From the NCBI RefSeq assembly GCF_003711265.1, contig NZ_CP024634.1, positions 62,001-126,000 of the forward strand: 64,000 bases of DNA, read 5' to 3'. The notes below the pieces were generated by a model. The model made no database searches. It was not told the origin of the DNA and saw nothing but the letters and a program-made list of their open reading frames with translations. This DNA is from Bathymodiolus thermophilus thioautotrophic gill symbiont (GTDB lineage: Bacteria > Pseudomonadota > Gammaproteobacteria > PS1 > Pseudothioglobaceae). Positions 31,801 to 41,617 of this stretch are shown piece by piece. Position numbers and translations under genes: made by a program. The first letter of the stretch is position 1. Every line of letters starts with the position of its first letter.

Positions 31801-32955
31801 GATGTCAATGGCGATGGCTTGGATGATTTGATTGTTGGCGCTCATTTTGCAGATCCTGCTAGTAAAAGCGAGGCAGGTAAATCCTATGTTATATTTGGGA
31901 AAACTGATGAAACCTCTGTTGATTTATCAAAGATAGCCTCAGGCACGGGTGGCTTTGTTATTAATGGTGAGAATATTGATGATAGGAGTGGCGTCTCAGT
32001 CTCCTCAGCAGGCGATGTCAACGGCGATGGCTTGGATGATTTGATTGTTGGTGCTTATCTGGCAGATCCTAGTGGTACAAATAATGCAGGCAAATCTTAT
32101 GTTGTATTTGGTAAAAAAGACAAGGCTACTGTTGATTTATCAGTCATAGCCTCAGGCACGGGTGGCTTTGTTATTAACGGTGAGAATGCTGGGGATTTCA
32201 GTGGCGTCTCAGTCTCCTCAGCAGGCGATGTCAATGGCGATGGTTTGGATGATTTGATTATTGGTGCTCGTCAAGCAGACCCTGATAATAAAAGCAAAGC
32301 AGGTAAATCTTATGTTGTATTTGGTAAAACCGATACAAAAGCCGTTGATTTAGCAGATATTAGTGCTGGCAATGGTGTTGTTGCTCATACTATTGATTTT
32401 CAAGGTAATGATGATGATAATACACTCACAGGCACCTCTGTCGATGAGTTGTTTGTTGCTGGTTTAGGCAATGATGTTTTAACAGGTAACGGCGGTGCCG
32501 ATGTCTTTAATGCAGGCAAAGGTGATGATACTATTGTTATTAATGCGGACAACCTTGCCAAACTCTCCAGCAAAGTGCTGAGTAGCGATTTACTCGCTCG
32601 TGTTGACGGGGGTGGTAATACCGATACGCTGAAATTAGCAGGTGCGGATCTAAATCTAGATCTCACTCAAATAGACAATGGTCGCATTCAAGACATTGAA
32701 ATCATTGATTTAACAGGGTCAGGTAACAATACTTTGAAACTTAATCTTAATGACTTATTGGATATTTCCAGTTCAACCAATGTTCTTAAAGTTATAGGTG
32801 ATGCGGGTGATAAAGTTGATATAGAACTTAGTAACAATGCTTTTGCTAAAGATTCTACAAAAACAGAGGACGGCATTACTTATGATATTTATAACAATGT
32901 TAATGCTGCTGACACTGTAGAATTATGGGTAGAACAAGATTTAGCGGTATTTTAG
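28897..32955 (+). CDS. Array gene 6: giant one-propeller FG-GAP/RTX type I secreted surface protein
   Basis: 1,352 aa, the same length as gene 5 but with a different propeller. One seven-bladed propeller from residue ~660; RTX of the GLGNDVLTGNGGADVF type at ~1188. Blade 1 opens GENVEDHSGKSV, as in gene 3, while blades 5-6 (SEAGKSYVIFGKTDET and ADPSGTNNAG) match a two-blade cassette found in genes 2, 3, 7 and 9, so this propeller is a mosaic. Blade 4 has one extra residue before its end (GESIADDFSG). The conserved SADELF motif reads SVDELF here. Second cadherin-like domain of the NPSFTSATNVNFEIN allele. Function inferred from architecture only. Confidence 0.83.
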   Translation: MKKSQITTQQNKAQKITNQLNKEVLSLTKGTHHIQPQTGIAYQLNPKDFNTKKTSLVAKRVNDDLEVTFAESVLIFDNYFTLCKTDLSCLVSLPTEDGGLYHVVADTFFTLEDGTQVVYFYGEQSIVATESSATSTDGNQSFSDVIASNIGIVAAVVVAAVVVASSGSDGDGDDTTQPLAIALTNDAGSLDSDGISKNGEITIKHLKSGDTWEYSTDGGNSFISGTGNRFVLASGTYGANDIQIKVSGSATIIKYASSITIDTLAPSFTSAATAEVEANTEASTTIYTAATDDNTVTYTLKAGEQQDKFTISNTGELKYKQAQTQAGTHTVTIIATDIAGNTAEKTVSVSVVDIGLSTSITWNNIGTDNIINTAEMATATLSGTVSVIGTVSSISVSSIVFKQGDTTVHVITTNLPAIVNNTWALDNNSAWTSKLTQGDYTVTINLAGKNSDNQDVTGVDSTTIKVDMAPPVQPTFILADDTGALDDDKVTKIGTITVASLEEGATWQYSTNGGTNWTNGTGTSFTLAEGTYAINAIQVGQIDVSGNISSVVKNAGTIVVDTSNPSFTSATNVNFEINAAITTTVYDAQASNLNGGNADDGVTYSIKNASTSKFAITTDTGIVTYKAIQTTMHTDAVTIIATDVAGNATERVVAVSVRGSVAQGFVMNGENVEDHSGKSVSSAGDVNGDGLDDLIVGVYFADPTNKSNAGKSYVVFGKVDETAINLSAIALGTGGFVMNGESAGDYSGHSVSSAGDVNGDGLDDLIVSTSLGEDGVGKVGKSYVVFGKTDGSAVNLSVIAAGTGGFVINGENAGDWNGYSVSSAGDVNGDGLDDLIVGSFQADTNSKSDAGKSYVVFGKTNESAVNLSVIAAGTGGFVINGENANDFSGYSVSSAGDVNGDGLDDLIVGAFHADSNGKNNAGKSYVVFGKKEKDAVNLSVIAAGTGGFVINGESIADDFSGASVSSAGDVNGDGLDDLIVGAHFADPASKSEAGKSYVIFGKTDETSVDLSKIASGTGGFVINGENIDDRSGVSVSSAGDVNGDGLDDLIVGAYLADPSGTNNAGKSYVVFGKKDKATVDLSVIASGTGGFVINGENAGDFSGVSVSSAGDVNGDGLDDLIIGARQADPDNKSKAGKSYVVFGKTDTKAVDLADISAGNGVVAHTIDFQGNDDDNTLTGTSVDELFVAGLGNDVLTGNGGADVFNAGKGDDTIVINADNLAKLSSKVLSSDLLARVDGGGNTDTLKLAGADLNLDLTQIDNGRIQDIEIIDLTGSGNNTLKLNLNDLLDISSSTNVLKVIGDAGDKVDIELSNNAFAKDSTKTEDGITYDIYNNVNAADTVELWVEQDLAVF

Positions 32956-33012
32956 ATAATTTTTTTAAAGCTTTTTATCGTTTAACCTTGGTGCAATGAA
33001 ACAATATTTCGA

Positions 33013-33336
33013 CTAAATTTTTGTTGTTTGCATTAGCAATTGTTGCACTTGGCGGTATTGTTGTGCAGTTTTTTGGGTGATATTATCTGGTAGGCTTGGC
33101 GCAGGTGGGGTTTTGTCCCAGTCTAGTGTTTCTAAACAATCACGCACAATTTGCTTGTCAAAACTTTTTGGACTGGTGCCGATGTGGTGTCAGATTTTGA
33201 CCAAAAGCGTGATGAATCGGGGGTTAGAACTTCGTCCATTAAGGTTAAGCAATTGTTTTCATCCAGTCCAAATTCAAACTTGGTGTCAGCGATAATAATG
33301 TCTTTTTTCAGGGCGTAGTCGCTGGCGAAATTGTAG
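33013..33336 (-). pseudogene. purC 3' fragment 6 (frameshifted)
   Basis: 324-nt copy with the shared 1-nt deletion. The adjacent spacer, not the purC fragment itself, is interrupted by IS copy B 30 bp further on. Confidence 0.9.
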
Positions 33337-33365
33337 CGTGCATTGACACCAAATTATTGCCAATT

Positions 33366-34668
33366 AAGACCCCTGCATTAAACTAAAAAACCCAACAAAA
33401 AATCACAAATCAACCCTCAAAACCTTATGCAAACATTAGCATTTATGATAAAATACTATAATTATCAGACACTTACAAAAAAATGCGAGTTAAAACCACT
33501 CAAGAACAAACCTTTGCTGATAGTTTTATCAACATACCAAACTCCCAGCTAGACATCATTAACAAAGTTATCGATTGGGAAGTTATAGCCAAAGATCTGT
33601 CTCATATTAAAGTTGACTATTCTGCTGTTAGTCTGTTTAAAGCGCTATTAATAGGCACATGGCACAATCTCTCTGATGAGAAGTTGGCTGATAGTCTTAG
33701 TAGAGATTTAGTCTTTATTAACTTTTGCAACTTTAGCCTAAGTGGCAACAAACCTGATGCTACAACCATTGGCAGATTTAGAACCAAACTAATCAAACAA
33801 AATCTATTTGATAGACTTTTGAGTAGCATCAATCTTATGCTTGAGAATAATCAACTCAAACTCTCTAATGGCAAACATGTTGCCATGGATGCAACCTTAA
33901 TTCAAAGTGCTAGACGCACTAAGAAGATTATTACAACACACAAAACTGGTGAGGTTTATGAGATTGATAGTAACCCAATTCAATATTCAGATGATAAAGA
34001 TGCAAGATGGACATTTAAGGCGGGAAAATACACTTATGGATATTCATCAGTAGTAACAACTGATGCCAATGGATTAATTAACAAAGCCACTACGCACCCT
34101 GCTAATGATAGTGAAATGACTCATTTTGAAGAAAATGTTAAACAGGCAGGCAATCAAAAAGGCGTAAGAGTTTTATACGACAAAGGAGCAGCCTCTCAAG
34201 CTAATAGTGAAGCACTTAAAGCACAAAAGTTAAGAGATGGTATTATGCGCAAAAAACCCAAAGGCAAGCAAATGAGTCATTGGAATAAATTACGCAATAA
34301 AGCAATCAGCAAAAGAAGGTTTGTGGTTGAACGCACCTTTGGTACGCTCAAACGCACTTATGGTTTGGCAAGAAGTCGTTATATTGGTTTAGAGAAAGTT
34401 GCCAGCGAAGTTAATCTTAAAGCTATTGCTTATAATCTAGTTAGAGCGGCGAATGTTTATATTAACAAGGGATTAAATGCAACCTAGGGATTATTGTGTC
34501 TTTTTTGTGGAAACAGTACAAAAAAGAGTAAAAAATGAGCGATTTATAGTTGATATTGATGATTTTTTTAATGAAAGCTGGATTTTATATGTTTTTTGAC
34601 TTTGAAAAGTCAAAAATTGAGGGTTTTGGGTTTTGATGGTTGGTTTTAGGGTGCTATGCAGGGGTCTT
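33366..34668 (+). mobile_element. IS5-type insertion sequence, copy B
   Basis: 1,303 bp, the same length and ends as copy A, oriented oppositely. The target duplication is CAATT (33361-33365 and 34669-34673), and the insertion lies inside the palindromic TTGCCAATTGGCA repeat of the spacer. It separates the promoter-proximal spacer of gene 7 from purC fragment 6 but leaves the TATAAT box of gene 7 intact. Confidence 0.93.
33483..34487 (+). CDS. IS5-family DDE transposase (copy B)
   Basis: 334 aa, identical to copy A by eye except Ala236. Catalytic residues D136, D233 and E283 are present and the frame is intact. It begins ATGCGAGTTAAAACC directly after an A-run, 117 bp from the left end of the element. 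It is transcribed toward array gene 7, whose own promoter lies about 370 bp beyond the transposase stop; read-through from the IS could reach gene 7 but is not demonstrated. Confidence 0.93.
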   Translation: MRVKTTQEQTFADSFINIPNSQLDIINKVIDWEVIAKDLSHIKVDYSAVSLFKALLIGTWHNLSDEKLADSLSRDLVFINFCNFSLSGNKPDATTIGRFRTKLIKQNLFDRLLSSINLMLENNQLKLSNGKHVAMDATLIQSARRTKKIITTHKTGEVYEIDSNPIQYSDDKDARWTFKAGKYTYGYSSVVTTDANGLINKATTHPANDSEMTHFEENVKQAGNQKGVRVLYDKGAASQANSEALKAQKLRDGIMRKKPKGKQMSHWNKLRNKAISKRRFVVERTFGTLKRTYGLARSRYIGLEKVASEVNLKAIAYNLVRAANVYINKGLNAT

Positions 34669-34673
34669 CAATT

Positions 34674-34893
34674 GCCAATTGGCATTTGGTAGATTGCATT
34701 ATCACCTGTAAGTGAGGCGTGCATTTTTGTATGTTGCCTGTTGTTATCATTGTACGGTTTTTTTGTAATTCATCATTGTTTTTTATTGGGTTGTTTTTTA
34801 GATCTTTATTCCCAACAATTTCATTTTTAAGCGTAAATTTTTTAAGATTAACCAATGTATAATTACATAAATAATAATTAAATGGAGAGAAAC
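34674..34893 (+). promoter_or_regulatory. Upstream region of array gene 7 (downstream of IS copy B)
   Basis: The remaining spacer keeps the right half of the palindromic repeat, TATAAT at 34858-34863 and GGAGAG before the ATG at 34894. Confidence 0.6.
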
Positions 34894-37800
34894 ATGAAAA
34901 AATCCCAAATTACAACACAACAGAATAAAGCTCAAAAAATTACTAACCAACTTAACAAAGAAGTGCTTACCCTCACCAAAGGCACCCACCACATCCAACC
35001 ACAAACTGGCATCGCCTACCAACTAAACCCCAAAGATTTTAACGCTAAAAAAACCAGCCTAATCGCCAAAAGAGTAAACGATGATTTAGAAGTCACATTT
35101 GCAGAAAGCATCCTCATCTTTGACAACTATTTCACCCTTTGCAAAACCGACTTATCTTGCCTAGTTTCCCTCCCCACCGAAGACGGTGGTCTTTACCATG
35201 TGGTTGCCGACACCTTCTTTACTTTAGAAGACGGCACTCAAGTCGTTTATTTTTATGGCGAACAATCCATTGTTGCTACAGAATCTAGTGCAACAAGCAC
35301 AGACGGCAATCAAAGTTTCTCTGATGTTATTGCCTCAAACATAGGCATCGTGGCCGCCGTTGTGGTTGCAGCCGTTGTGGTAGCCAGTAGTGGCAGTGAT
35401 GGCGATGGTGACGATACAACACAGCCACTCGCAATCGCTTTAACGAATGACGCAGGTTCATCAAATAGCGATGGGATTAGCAAAAATGGCGAAATTACGA
35501 TTAAGCATTTAAAAAGTGGTGACACTTGGGAGTATTCCACTGACGGCGGTAATAGTTTTATCAGTGGCACAGGCAATAGTTTTGTGCTGGCTAGTGGCAC
35601 TTATGGGGCAAACGATATTCAGGTTAAAGTGAGTGGCAGCGCCACAATTATCAAGTACGCCTCCTCTATTACTATAGACACCTTAGCCCCTTCCTTCACC
35701 AGTGCAGCAACTGCCAAGGTTGAAGCAAATACCGAAGCATCGACAACAATATATACAGCAGCAACAGACGACAACACGGTAACTTATACTTTAAAAGCGG
35801 GAGAGCAACAAGACAAATTTACCATTAGTAATACTGGTGAATTGAAATACAAACAAGCGCAAACGCAAGCAGGCACCCACACAGTGACTATCATTGCCAC
35901 CGATATTGCAGGCAATACAGCGGAAAAAACTGTTAGCGTATCGGTCGTAGATATTGGTTTGTCAACCTCAATTACTTGGAACAATATCGGCACTGACAAT
36001 ATCATCAATACTGCTGAGATGGCAACGGCTACTTTGAGTGGCACAGTGAGCGTTATTGGCACAGTGAGTTCAATAAGTGTTAGTAGCATTGTTTTTAAAC
36101 AAGGTGATACTACTGTTCATGTGATTACTACCAATCTTCCAGCTATTGTTAACAATACTTGGGCTTTAGACAATAACAGCGCTTGGACTTCAAAACTTAC
36201 TCAGGGCGATTACACAGTTACTATTAACCTTGCTGGCAAAAACAGTGACAACCAAGATGTTACGGGTGTAGATTCAACAACAATAAAGGTTGACATGGCT
36301 CCACCAGTCCAACCCACATTTATTTTAGCAGATGACACAGGGGCATTAGATGACGATAAGGTTACCAAGATTGGCACAATAACAGTTGCTAGTTTGGAAG
36401 AAGGTGCAACTTGGCAATATTCCACAAATGGTGGTACTAACTGGACTAACGGCACAGGCACCAGTTTTACGCTGACTGAAGGCACTCATGCTATTGATGC
36501 CATTCAGGTTAAGCAAACCAATATAGCGGGTAATGTCTCAAGCGTTGTTAAGAATGCTGGCGCTATTGTTGTAGATACCTCAAATCCTTCGTTTACCAGT
36601 GCAACGAATGTTAATTTTGAAATAAATGCTGCTATCACTACAACTGTTTATGACGCTCAAGCAAGTAATCTTAATGGTGGCAATGCAGATGATGGTATTA
36701 CTTATAGCATAAAAAATGCAAGCACTAGTAAGTTTGCAATTACTACTGATACTGGCATCGTTACTTATAAGGCAATACAAACGACAGTGCACACTGACGC
36801 AGTAACTATTATTGCCACTGATGTTGCAGGTAATACAACAGAACGGGTTGTTGCTGTGTCGGTGAGAGGTTCTATTGCACAAGGTTTTGTTATGAATGGA
36901 GAAAGTGCTGAGGATTTGAGTGGCTTCTCAGTCTCCTCGGCAGGCGATGTCAACGGCGATGGCTTGGATGATTTGATTGTTGGTGCTTATCGAGCAGACC
37001 CTGATAATAAAAGCAATGCAGGTAAATCTTATGTTGTATTTGGTAAAACCAATAGCAGTGCTGTTGATTTATCAGCCATAGCTTTAGGCACAGGTGGCTT
37101 TGTTATCAATGGCGAGAATGCTGCTGATTGGAGTGGTTATTCAGTCTCCTCGGCAGGCGATGTCAATGGCGATGGCTTGGATGATTTGATTGTTGGTGCC
37201 AATGGGGTAGGCTCAAGTGTAGGCAGGTCTTATGTTGTGTTTGGTAAAGTTGATAAAAATGCTGTTAATTTGTCAGCCTTAGGCACGGGTAGCTTTGTTA
37301 TCAATGGCGAGAGTGTTGGGGATAATAGTGGCTTCTCAGTCTCCTCAGCAGGCGATGTCAACGGCGATGGCTTGGATGATTTGATTGTTGGTGCTTATCA
37401 AGCAGACCCTGATAATAAAAGCGATGCAGGTAAATCTTATGTTGTATTTGGTAAAGTTGATAAAAATGCTGTTAATTTGTCAGCCTTAGGCACGGGTGGC
37501 TTTGTTATTAATGGTGAGAATGCTGGGGATTATAGTAGCATCTCAGTCTCCTCAGCAGGCGATGTCAACGGCGATGGCTTGGATGATTTGATTGTTGGTG
37601 CTCGTTATGCAGATCCTGCTAATAAAAGCAATGCAGGTAAATCTTATGTTGTATTTGGTAAAATCAATAGCAGTGCTGTTGATTTATCAGCCATAGCTTC
37701 AGGCACAGGCGGCTTTGTTATTAATGGTGAGAATGATGAGGATTTTAGTGGCCGCTCAGTCTCCTCAGCAGGCGATGTCAACGGCGATGGCTTGGATGAT

Positions 37801-40800
37801 TTGATTGTTGGTGCTTATCAAGCAAACCTTGCTAATAAAGGCGATGCAGGTAAATCTTATGTTGTATTTGGTAAAATCAATAGCAGTGCTGTTGATTTAT
37901 CAGCCATAGCCTCAGGCACAGGCGGCTTTGTCATTAATGGTGAGAATACCGAGGATTTGAGTAGCTTCTCAGTCTCCTCAGCAGGCGATGTCAACGGCGA
38001 TGGCTTGGATGATTTGATTGTTGGTGCTCATCAAGCAGACCCTGCTAATAAAAACCATGCAGGTAAATCTTATGTTGTATTTGGTAAAACCAATGGCAGT
38101 GCTGTTGATTTATCAGCCATAGCCTCTGGCACAGGTGGTTTTGTTATTAATGGTGAGAGTGCTAGTGATAACAATGGCGTCTCAGTCTCCTCAGCAGGCG
38201 ATGTCAACGGCGATGGCTTGGATGATTTGATTGTTGGTGCTTATCGAGCTGACCCTAATAGCAAAGACGATGCAGGTAAATCTTATGTTGTATTTGGTAA
38301 GACAGGCACAAAAGCCGTTGATTTAGCAGATATTAGTGCTGGCAATGGTGTTGTTGCTCATGCTATTGATTTTCAAGGTAATGGTGAGAACAATATACTT
38401 ACAGGCACCTCTGCCGATGAGTTGTTTGTTGCTGGTTTAGACAATGATGTTTTAACAGGTAACGGCGGTGCCGATGTCTTTAATGCAGGCAAAGGTGATG
38501 ATACTATTGTTATTAATGCGGACAACCTTGCCAAACTCTCCAGCAAAGTGCTGAGTAGCGATTTACTCGCTCGTGTTGACGGGGGTGGTAATACCGATAC
38601 GCTGAAATTAGCAGGTGCGGATCTAAATCTAGATCTCACGCAAATAGACAATGGTCGCATTCAAGACATTGAAATCATTGATTTAACAGGGTCAGGTAAT
38701 AATACTTTGACACTGAATCTGAATGATTTGTTGGATATTTCTAGTTCAACTAATGTGCTTAAAGTGGTTGGTAATTCGGGTGATAAAGTTGAAGTCAAGA
38801 CACTCGGATTTGAAAAATCAAATGCAACCGAAGTTGCTAATGGTATTACTTATGATATTTATTCTCATGTAAGTTCATCTACTGCAAAATTATGGGTGGC
38901 ACAAAGTTTAACCGTTTCTTTGCTGGTTCCTGTTGCACAAGGTTTTGTTATGAATGGTGAGACTGCTGGGGACGAGAGTGGCCTCTCAGTCTCCTCAGCA
39001 GGCGATGTCAACGGCGACGGCTTGGATGATTTGATTGTTGGTGTTTATCAAGCAGACCCTAGTAGTGGAAATAATGCAGGTAAATCTTATGTTGTATTTG
39101 GTAAAGTTGACGAAACTGCTATTAATTTATCAGCCATAGCCTCAGGCACGGGTGGCTTTGTTATTAATGGTGAGAGTGCTGAGGATAATAGTGGCCTCTC
39201 AGTCTCCTCAGCAGGCGATGTCAATGGCGATGGCTTGGATGATTTGATTATTGGTGCTTATTCTAGTCAAAACGGGGCAGGTAAATCTTATGTTGTCTTT
39301 GGTAAAACCAATGAAAGTGCTGTTAATTTATCAGTCATAGCTGCTGGCACGGGTGGTTTTGTTATTAACGGTGAGAATACTAATGATTTCAGTGGCCTCT
39401 CAGTCTCCTCAGCAGGCGATGTCAACGGCGATGGCTTGGATGATTTGATTGTTGGTGCTTATCATGCAGACCCTGATAATAAAAGCAATGCAGGCAAATC
39501 TTATGTTGTCTTTGGTAAAACCAATGAAAGTGCTGTTAATTTATCAGTCATAGCTGCTGGCACGGGTGGTTTTGTTATTAACGGTGAGAATGCTAATGAT
39601 TTCAGTGGCTACTCAGTCTCCTCAGCAGGCGATGTTAACGGCGACGGCTTGGATGATTTGATTGTTGGTGCTTATCATGCAGACCCTAGTAGTGGAAATA
39701 ATGCAGGTAAATCTTATGTTGTATTTGGTAAAATAAATGAAAGTGCTGTTAATTTATCGGTCATAGCCTCAGGCACAGGTGGCTTTGTTATTAATGGTGA
39801 GAATGTCGATGATTGGAGTGGCATCTCAGTCTCCTCAGCAGGCGATGTCAATGGCGATGGCTTGGATGATTTGATTATTGGTGCTTATTTTGCAGATCCT
39901 GCTAGTAAAAGCGAGGCAGGTAAATCCTATGTTATATTTGGGAAAACTGATGAAACCTCTGTTGATTTATCAAAGATAGCCTCAGGCACGGGTGGCTTTG
40001 TTATTAATGGTGAGAATATCGATGATTGGAGTGGCCACTCAGTCTCCTCAGCAGGCGATGTCAACGGCGATGGTTTGGATGATTTGATTGTTGGTGCTTA
40101 TCTGGCAGATCCTAGTGGCACAAATGATGCAGGTGAATCTTATGTTGTATTTGGCAAAAAAGACAAAGCTGCTGTTGATTTATCAGTCATAGCCTTAGGC
40201 ACGGGTGGCTTTGTTATTAACGGTGAGAATGCTGATGATTGGAGTGGCTATTCAGTCTCCTCAGCAGGCGATATCAACGGCGATGGCTTGGATGATTTGA
40301 TTGTTGGTGCTTTTAATGCAGACCCTAATAATAAAAGCGATGCAGGTAAATCTTATGTTGTATTTGGTAAAACCGATACAAAAGCCGTTGATTTAGCAGA
40401 TGTTAGTGCTGGCAATGGTGTTGTTACTCATGCTATTGATTTTCAAGGTAATGGCGAGAGCAACGCACTTACAGGTACCTCTGCCGATGAGTTGTTTGTC
40501 GCTGGTTTAGGCAATGATACTTTAATAGGTAACGGAGGCACCGATGTCTTTAATGCAGGAGCCGGTAACGATACTATTGTTATTAATGCGGACAACCTTG
40601 CTAAACTCTCCAGCAAGATGTTGAGTAATCATTTACTCGCTCGTGTTGATGGCGGTGGTAATACCGATACGCTGAAATTAGCAGGTGCGGATCTAAATCT
40701 AGATCTCACGCAAATAGACAATGGCCGCATTCAAGACATTGAAATCATTGATTTAACAGGTTCAGGTAACAATACTTTGAAACTTAATCTTAATGACTTA

Positions 40801-40998
40801 TTGGATATTTCCACTTCAACCAATTTTCTTAAAGTTATAGGTGATACGGGTGATAAAGTTGATATAGAACTTAGTGACAATGCTTTTGTTAAAGATTCTA
40901 CAAAAACAGAGGACGGCATTACTTATGATATTTATAACAATGTTAATGCTGCTGACACTGTAGAATTATGGGTAGAACAAGATTTAGCGGTGTTTTAG
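34894..40998 (+). CDS. Array gene 7: giant two-propeller FG-GAP/RTX type I secreted surface protein
   Basis: 2,034 aa. Stalk as in gene 2; propeller 1 from residue ~660, RTX ~1181, propeller 2 from ~1345, RTX ~1871; seven blades each. The linker between propellers differs from that of the other two-propeller members (SHVSSSTAKLWVAQSL then LLVPVAQGF), suggesting an older or independently altered fusion joint. Propeller 1 blade 2 is the GANGVGS type known from gene 4. Propeller 2 blades 5-6 match the cassette in genes 2, 3 and 6. Two blades end SS where a glycine is nearly invariant (GDYSS, EDLSS), and one Ca2+ loop reads DINGDG. The first 270 residues or so look identical to gene 2 apart from scattered changes further on. 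Confidence 0.83.
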   Translation: MKKSQITTQQNKAQKITNQLNKEVLTLTKGTHHIQPQTGIAYQLNPKDFNAKKTSLIAKRVNDDLEVTFAESILIFDNYFTLCKTDLSCLVSLPTEDGGLYHVVADTFFTLEDGTQVVYFYGEQSIVATESSATSTDGNQSFSDVIASNIGIVAAVVVAAVVVASSGSDGDGDDTTQPLAIALTNDAGSSNSDGISKNGEITIKHLKSGDTWEYSTDGGNSFISGTGNSFVLASGTYGANDIQVKVSGSATIIKYASSITIDTLAPSFTSAATAKVEANTEASTTIYTAATDDNTVTYTLKAGEQQDKFTISNTGELKYKQAQTQAGTHTVTIIATDIAGNTAEKTVSVSVVDIGLSTSITWNNIGTDNIINTAEMATATLSGTVSVIGTVSSISVSSIVFKQGDTTVHVITTNLPAIVNNTWALDNNSAWTSKLTQGDYTVTINLAGKNSDNQDVTGVDSTTIKVDMAPPVQPTFILADDTGALDDDKVTKIGTITVASLEEGATWQYSTNGGTNWTNGTGTSFTLTEGTHAIDAIQVKQTNIAGNVSSVVKNAGAIVVDTSNPSFTSATNVNFEINAAITTTVYDAQASNLNGGNADDGITYSIKNASTSKFAITTDTGIVTYKAIQTTVHTDAVTIIATDVAGNTTERVVAVSVRGSIAQGFVMNGESAEDLSGFSVSSAGDVNGDGLDDLIVGAYRADPDNKSNAGKSYVVFGKTNSSAVDLSAIALGTGGFVINGENAADWSGYSVSSAGDVNGDGLDDLIVGANGVGSSVGRSYVVFGKVDKNAVNLSALGTGSFVINGESVGDNSGFSVSSAGDVNGDGLDDLIVGAYQADPDNKSDAGKSYVVFGKVDKNAVNLSALGTGGFVINGENAGDYSSISVSSAGDVNGDGLDDLIVGARYADPANKSNAGKSYVVFGKINSSAVDLSAIASGTGGFVINGENDEDFSGRSVSSAGDVNGDGLDDLIVGAYQANLANKGDAGKSYVVFGKINSSAVDLSAIASGTGGFVINGENTEDLSSFSVSSAGDVNGDGLDDLIVGAHQADPANKNHAGKSYVVFGKTNGSAVDLSAIASGTGGFVINGESASDNNGVSVSSAGDVNGDGLDDLIVGAYRADPNSKDDAGKSYVVFGKTGTKAVDLADISAGNGVVAHAIDFQGNGENNILTGTSADELFVAGLDNDVLTGNGGADVFNAGKGDDTIVINADNLAKLSSKVLSSDLLARVDGGGNTDTLKLAGADLNLDLTQIDNGRIQDIEIIDLTGSGNNTLTLNLNDLLDISSSTNVLKVVGNSGDKVEVKTLGFEKSNATEVANGITYDIYSHVSSSTAKLWVAQSLTVSLLVPVAQGFVMNGETAGDESGLSVSSAGDVNGDGLDDLIVGVYQADPSSGNNAGKSYVVFGKVDETAINLSAIASGTGGFVINGESAEDNSGLSVSSAGDVNGDGLDDLIIGAYSSQNGAGKSYVVFGKTNESAVNLSVIAAGTGGFVINGENTNDFSGLSVSSAGDVNGDGLDDLIVGAYHADPDNKSNAGKSYVVFGKTNESAVNLSVIAAGTGGFVINGENANDFSGYSVSSAGDVNGDGLDDLIVGAYHADPSSGNNAGKSYVVFGKINESAVNLSVIASGTGGFVINGENVDDWSGISVSSAGDVNGDGLDDLIIGAYFADPASKSEAGKSYVIFGKTDETSVDLSKIASGTGGFVINGENIDDWSGHSVSSAGDVNGDGLDDLIVGAYLADPSGTNDAGESYVVFGKKDKAAVDLSVIALGTGGFVINGENADDWSGYSVSSAGDINGDGLDDLIVGAFNADPNNKSDAGKSYVVFGKTDTKAVDLADVSAGNGVVTHAIDFQGNGESNALTGTSADELFVAGLGNDTLIGNGGTDVFNAGAGNDTIVINADNLAKLSSKMLSNHLLARVDGGGNTDTLKLAGADLNLDLTQIDNGRIQDIEIIDLTGSGNNTLKLNLNDLLDISTSTNFLKVIGDTGDKVDIELSDNAFVKDSTKTEDGITYDIYNNVNAADTVELWVEQDLAVF

Positions 40999-41045
40999 AT
41001 AATTTTTTTATCATTTAACCTTAGTGCAATAGAGCAATATTTCGA

Positions 41046-41375
41046 CTAAATCTTTGTTGTTTGCATTAGCAATTGTTGCACTTGGCGGTATTGTTGTGCA
41101 GTTTTTTGGGTGATATTATCTGGCAGGCTTGATCTTGGTGCAGGTGGGGTTTTGCCCCAGTCTAGTGTTTCTAAACAATCACGCACAATTTGCTTGTCAA
41201 AACTTTTTGGACTGGTGCCGATGTGGTGTCAGATTTTGACCAAAAGCGTGATGAATCGGGGGTTAGAACTTCGTCCATTAAGGTTAAGCAATTGTTTTCA
41301 TCCAGTCCAAATTCAAATTTGGTGTCAGCGATAATAATGTCTTTTTTCAGGGCGTAGTCGCTGGCGAAATTGTAG
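41046..41375 (-). pseudogene. purC 3' fragment 7 (frameshifted, plus 6-bp insertion)
   Basis: 330 nt: it carries the shared 1-nt deletion and an additional GATCTT insertion in the region coding for the PPAPSLPD segment. Same breakpoint as the others. Confidence 0.9.
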
Positions 41376-41617
41376 CGTGCATGGACACCAAATTATTGCC
41401 AATTGGCATTTGGTAGATTGCATTATCACCTGTAAGTGAGGCGTGCATTTTTGTATGTTGCCTGTTGTTATCATTGTACGGTTTTTTTGTAATTCATCAT
41501 TATTTTTTATTGGGTTGTTTTTTAGACTTCTGTTTCCAACAATTTCATTTTTAAGCGTAAATTTTTTAAGATTAACCAATGTATAATTACATAAATAATA
41601 ATTAAATGGAGAGAAAC
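41376..41617 (+). promoter_or_regulatory. Upstream region of array gene 8
   Basis: 13-bp palindromic repeat at 41396-41408, TATAAT at 41582-41587, and GGAGAG before the ATG at 41618. Confidence 0.6.
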
